Below, piece after piece: positions 13,354 through 15,612 of a stretch of 15,612 bases of DNA. Each line of letters begins with the position of its first letter. Position 1 is the first letter of the stretch. Made by a program: the position numbers and the translations under genes. The DNA comes from Pseudomonadota bacterium (GTDB lineage Bacteria > Pseudomonadota > Gammaproteobacteria > Enterobacterales > Enterobacteriaceae), in the NCBI GenBank assembly GCA_023425455.1, contig JAFACP010000470.1, positions 1 through 15,612 on the forward strand, in the 5' to 3' direction. The notes beneath the pieces are model-generated. The model had not been told where the DNA came from, ran no database searches, and was given only the letters and a program-made list of their open reading frames with translations.

Positions 13354-13477
13354 ATGGAATGGGGTTGTATCAAATGCGGGGAAAGCATCCCCCAGGAGAG
13401 GGAATTTTGTGATGCGCGTTAAACGCACCTTTATTCGCCAGATGAGCCGTCGGGGCGCTGATGATGAACATTATTGA
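13354..13477 (+). pseudogene. frameshifted zinc-ribbon micro-gene upstream of the ASCH gene
   Basis: An ATG at 13354 opens a 22-codon frame, MEWGCIKCGESIPQEREFCD then AR-stop, with one CxxC pair (C5, C8) and a lone C19. A second frame (13412-13477) carries VKRTFIRQMSRRGADDEHY. Supplying two bases (TG) after codon 21 joins them into a 41-residue protein with FCDAC, completing a second CxxC (C19, C22) and a classic zinc ribbon. This strongly suggests a 2-bp deletion in a small zinc-binding protein gene. The joined frame would end 13 bases inside the ASCH gene, giving translational coupling. Alternatives are a genuine 22-residue peptide, a sequencing error, or +1 frameshifting after GCG (which would not restore the last Cys). 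I do not recognise a named family. Confidence 0.4.
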
Positions 13478-13895
13478 CCAATTAAACCTGAAGTATCCGG
13501 GGGCCAGTACCTCGCAGTTTGGCGACAGCCCGGAGATGGCCGATGCGCTTGCCGGGCTGGTGATAAAAGGGATCAAAACGGCCTCGTGCAGCTCTTTTGC
13601 CGCCTTTCAGGCGGAGGTGCCGCCGCCGGTGCCCGGGAGTTACCACATTATTCTCAATGGTCAGGGAGCGCCGGTCTGCGTGATCAGAATGGTTGCCCTG
13701 CGTCTGGTCCGCTTCTGTGACGTGGACGCCGCGTTTGCCAGAAAAGAGGGAGAAGGCGATTTCAGCCTCGAATACTGGCGAAAAGAGCACCGTGCCTTTT
13801 TCACCCGGGAAGGATCTTTTGCTGATGATATGGAGCTTATTGCTGAAGAGTTTGAGCTGGTGGAAATGATAAAAGAGAGCCACGCCTTATTCTGA
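13461..13895 (+). CDS. ASCH-domain protein
   Basis: A 144-residue protein, an ASCH (PUA-like) fold. Visible family features are the GIKTAS motif (G37-T40) that lines the ligand cleft, the central strand YHIILNGQGAPVCVIR, and KEGEGDFSLEYWRKEHRAFF (residues about 95-114) with E98, W106 and H110 typical of the family. Some ASCH proteins bind RNA or hydrolyse modified nucleosides; YhfF of E. coli seems the nearest relative by memory. Two ATGs (13461, 13464) are possible; the ribosome site is weak, which fits coupling to the overlapping micro-gene upstream. Its last nine bases overlap the convergent EamA gene. Confidence 0.75.
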   Translation: MMNIIDQLNLKYPGASTSQFGDSPEMADALAGLVIKGIKTASCSSFAAFQAEVPPPVPGSYHIILNGQGAPVCVIRMVALRLVRFCDVDAAFARKEGEGDFSLEYWRKEHRAFFTREGSFADDMELIAEEFELVEMIKESHALF

Positions 13896-14735
13896 TTTCT
13901 TGCGCTGTTGCCGGTCGGCAAAAATAACCATCGCTATTCCGGCAAGAACGACCAGCGTACAAACGACGATCCTTATATCGGGCACTTCACCGAGAAATAA
14001 CACCCCGCCTCCTGCGGCAATGCAGGGGACGCTCAGCTGCAATGTGCTGGCGGTTGCCGATGAGAGGCTGGCTACGAGCGCGTACCAGAGCACGTATGCC
14101 ATCCCTGACGCCACGCCGCCGGAGAGCAGCGCGAGAATAATACCCTGGGTATCAATATGTACCGGCGGCTGGCGTATGATCGCCAGGATCACAATCACCG
14201 GCACGCTGAGGATAAAATTACCCGCCGTCGCACCTGCCGGCGAGATGACTTTTTTGCCGCGCACAGAATATGCGCCCCATGCCAGACCGGAAGCCACCAT
14301 CGTCACCGCGGCTGTCAGCGGAGGTGCGGTGGCCCCTGGCAGCAGAAGCATAACGATACCGACAACGGCAATGACGATCCCGCAGGTCTTGACGCCATTC
14401 AGCCGTTCACCTTTTCGTATTCCCCAGCCGATCATGCTGACCTGCACCGCGCCGAACAGTAATAGTGCGCCGGTCGCCGTATTGAGCTGAACATAAGCTA
14501 TTGAGAAGAAGATAACGTAGACGCATAACAGCATGGCGTCCGTGATAGCCCAGCGTATCGTGGGGAGCGTCCTTCGCACCAGATGCCAGCTGAACAAGAC
14601 CGCAGCCCCGCCCAGTAACCTCAGCATACTGAAGATCTCAGGATCGGCATGCCCGTTTTTTAAGGCGATACGACAGAGAATGGAGTTGGCGGCGAACGCA
14701 GTCAGGACAAAGAGAACCAGCAGCAGCTTTTTCAT
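13887..14735 (-). CDS. EamA (DMT-superfamily) family transporter
   Basis: A 282-residue integral membrane protein with about ten hydrophobic helices arranged as two EamA repeats (residues about 3-135 and 145-275). Sequence cues are ANSILCRIALKNG in helix 1, the SMLRLLGGA segment, and GLAWGAYSVRGKK at the start of the second repeat. EamA proteins are inner-membrane exporters of amino acids or other metabolites; the substrate cannot be read here. The start at 14735 (MKKLLLVLF) has AAGGTGGG upstream and is preferred to one 36 bases earlier. Confidence 0.85.
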   Translation of the reverse strand: MKKLLLVLFVLTAFAANSILCRIALKNGHADPEIFSMLRLLGGAAVLFSWHLVRRTLPTIRWAITDAMLLCVYVIFFSIAYVQLNTATGALLLFGAVQVSMIGWGIRKGERLNGVKTCGIVIAVVGIVMLLLPGATAPPLTAAVTMVASGLAWGAYSVRGKKVISPAGATAGNFILSVPVIVILAIIRQPPVHIDTQGIILALLSGGVASGMAYVLWYALVASLSSATASTLQLSVPCIAAGGGVLFLGEVPDIRIVVCTLVVLAGIAMVIFADRQQRKKSE

Positions 14736-14818
14736 ATCCCACCTTAACATTCGCGCAATATGCCAGTGCACAGCTTAATCATAGCCTCTTCGCGCACGCC
14801 GCTCTTACTATCCCGCTA

Positions 14819-15139
14819 TATCGTACGGCATGGCGCAGGGAAAAGCGCTATCTCGCGGACAAAACCGGCAACACGGGTCGCGAGTTGTAAAACATGCTGG
14901 CATTCGTCGCCGCAATCCGTACCATACACGGCACACTGTCGCATGCCGGGGATGACCGGCAGGCGCTAACCCGTCTTTATATTGCCTGTCAGATGGGGCA
15001 CGATAATGCGCAGAGAGTGGATGAAATCTATGCTACATGGGCAGACGGCGTACGCCACCCACTGCCGGTGATGCTGAATACCGGACTGGCGCATCAGCAA
15101 CGCGTTGTCTCACTGGTGCCCCATTTGAGATTTGAGTAA
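14819..15139 (+). pseudogene. decayed Rid-family-like (RidA/YoaB-type) gene remnant
   Basis: One plus-strand frame reads YRTAWRREKRYLADKTGNTG, a TAA stop (14888-14890), then NMLAFVAAIRTIHGTLSHAG and RQALTRLYIACQM, then VDEIYATWADGVRHPLPVML, and ends at TAA 15137. The order (YLADKTGNTG, NMLA.I...L..AG.DR, LTRLYI, the IYATW segment) resembles Rid/YjgF-family proteins such as YoaB. The internal stop, the short N-terminal part and the loss of the usual active-site arginine (P-x-R replaced by PLPVM) suggest decay. An ATG at 14894 leaves an 81-residue frame that might still be translated. It stops 7 bases before ttcA. The assignment is from memory and weak. Confidence 0.35.
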
Positions 15140-15146
15140 CGAATAA

Positions 15147-15612
15147 ATGCAACATAATCAAGAAATTAACAAAAAAGAACAGTACAACCTGAATAAGCTG
15201 CAAAAGCGCCTGCGCCGCAACGTCGGTGAAGCCATTGCGGACTTCAATATGATTGAAGAAGGCGACCGAATTATGGTCTGCCTGTCCGGGGGGAAAGACA
15301 GCTACACCATGCTGGAGATCCTGCGCAATCTGCAGCAAAGCGCGCCGGTGAACTTTTCACTGGTGGCGGTTAACCTCGACCAGAAACAGCCCGGTTTCCC
15401 GGAACACATTCTGCCGGAGTACCTTGAGCAACTGGGCGTCGAGTATAAGATCGTCGAAGAGAATACCTACGGCATTGTTAAAGAGAAAATCCCGGAAGGC
15501 AAAACCACCTGCTCTCTCTGCTCTCGCCTGCGCCGCGGGATCCTCTACCGTACCGCCACCGAGCTGGGCGCGATCAAAATCGCTCTCGGTCACCACCGCG
15601 ATGACATTCTGC
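15147..15612 (+). CDS. ttcA: tRNA 2-thiocytidine(32) synthetase TtcA (5' part; runs off the right edge)
   Basis: The first 155 codons of TtcA, an [Fe-S]-dependent PP-loop enzyme that thiolates cytidine 32 in several tRNAs using ATP. The visible part matches E. coli TtcA closely: [20 protein letters not shown], the PP-loop SGGKDS at residues 47-52, the CSLC motif C122/C125 that binds the cluster, and GHHRDDI near the window edge. The second cluster-binding part and the C-terminus are outside. The ATG at 15147 has only a weak GAG upstream. Confidence 0.95.
   Translation, partial: MQHNQEINKKEQYNLNKLQKRLRRNVGEAIADFNMIEEGDRIMVCLSGGKDSYTMLEILRNLQQSAPVNFSLVAVNLDQKQPGFPEHILPEYLEQLGVEYKIVEENTYGIVKEKIPEGKTTCSLCSRLRRGILYRTATELGAIKIALGHHRDDIL

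Noticed and set aside
1..15612. CRISPR array, tRNA or rRNA genes
   Set aside because: No regularly spaced repeats and no cloverleaf or rRNA-like stretch were seen on either strand.

Overview
The window reads as chromosomal DNA of an Enterobacteriaceae member (Enterobacter/Klebsiella/Lelliottia-like). Nearly every long gene has a close relative I recognise from E. coli (ydcS, ydcR, ymcF, hslJ, ydbJ, ydbK/nifJ, ttcA). Two neighbour sets keep their E. coli order: ydcR-ydcS, and hslJ-ydbJ-ydbK. The species cannot be fixed from the sequence alone.

Layout, left to right. Positions 1-2553, all on the minus strand, hold the 5' part of ydcS (periplasmic binding protein), ydcR (MocR-type regulator) and the small zinc-ribbon protein ymcF. 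Positions 2554-5524 are visibly richer in A+T. They hold a minus-strand cassette: an orphan type VI secretion Hcp, an L,D-transpeptidase-like (Tlde1/DUF2778) effector, a four-helix membrane protein that is probably its immunity partner, and the C-terminal piece of a large P-loop-ATPase-type protein, followed by a terminator. An exact 23-bp direct repeat flanks the cassette. One copy (5538-5560) lies in codons 5-12 of the next gene, cioA, and the other (2946-2968) is isolated on the far side. This looks like the att footprint of an element that integrated into the 5' end of cioA.

Positions 5525-8063 are a tightly overlapping plus-strand operon for a CioAB/bd-type quinol oxidase (subunits I and II plus a 42-residue DUF2474 CydX-like peptide), closed by a hairpin. 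Next come hslJ (plus) and ydbJ (minus), whose stop codons abut. The 1174-residue pyruvate:flavodoxin/ferredoxin oxidoreductase (nifJ/ydbK) follows and ends in a strong terminator.

Positions 12749-15612 hold a GFA/CENP-V zinc protein (minus), a probably frameshifted zinc-ribbon micro-gene leading into an ASCH-domain gene (plus), an EamA-type exporter (minus), a likely decayed Rid-family gene, and the 5' part of ttcA, which runs off the window.

The best candidates for something undescribed are: the cassette at the 5' end of cioA with its 23-bp repeats, which leaves cioA with cassette-side upstream DNA; the hcp-effector-immunity unit it carries; and two broken small genes, a zinc ribbon missing two bases and a Rid-like remnant.
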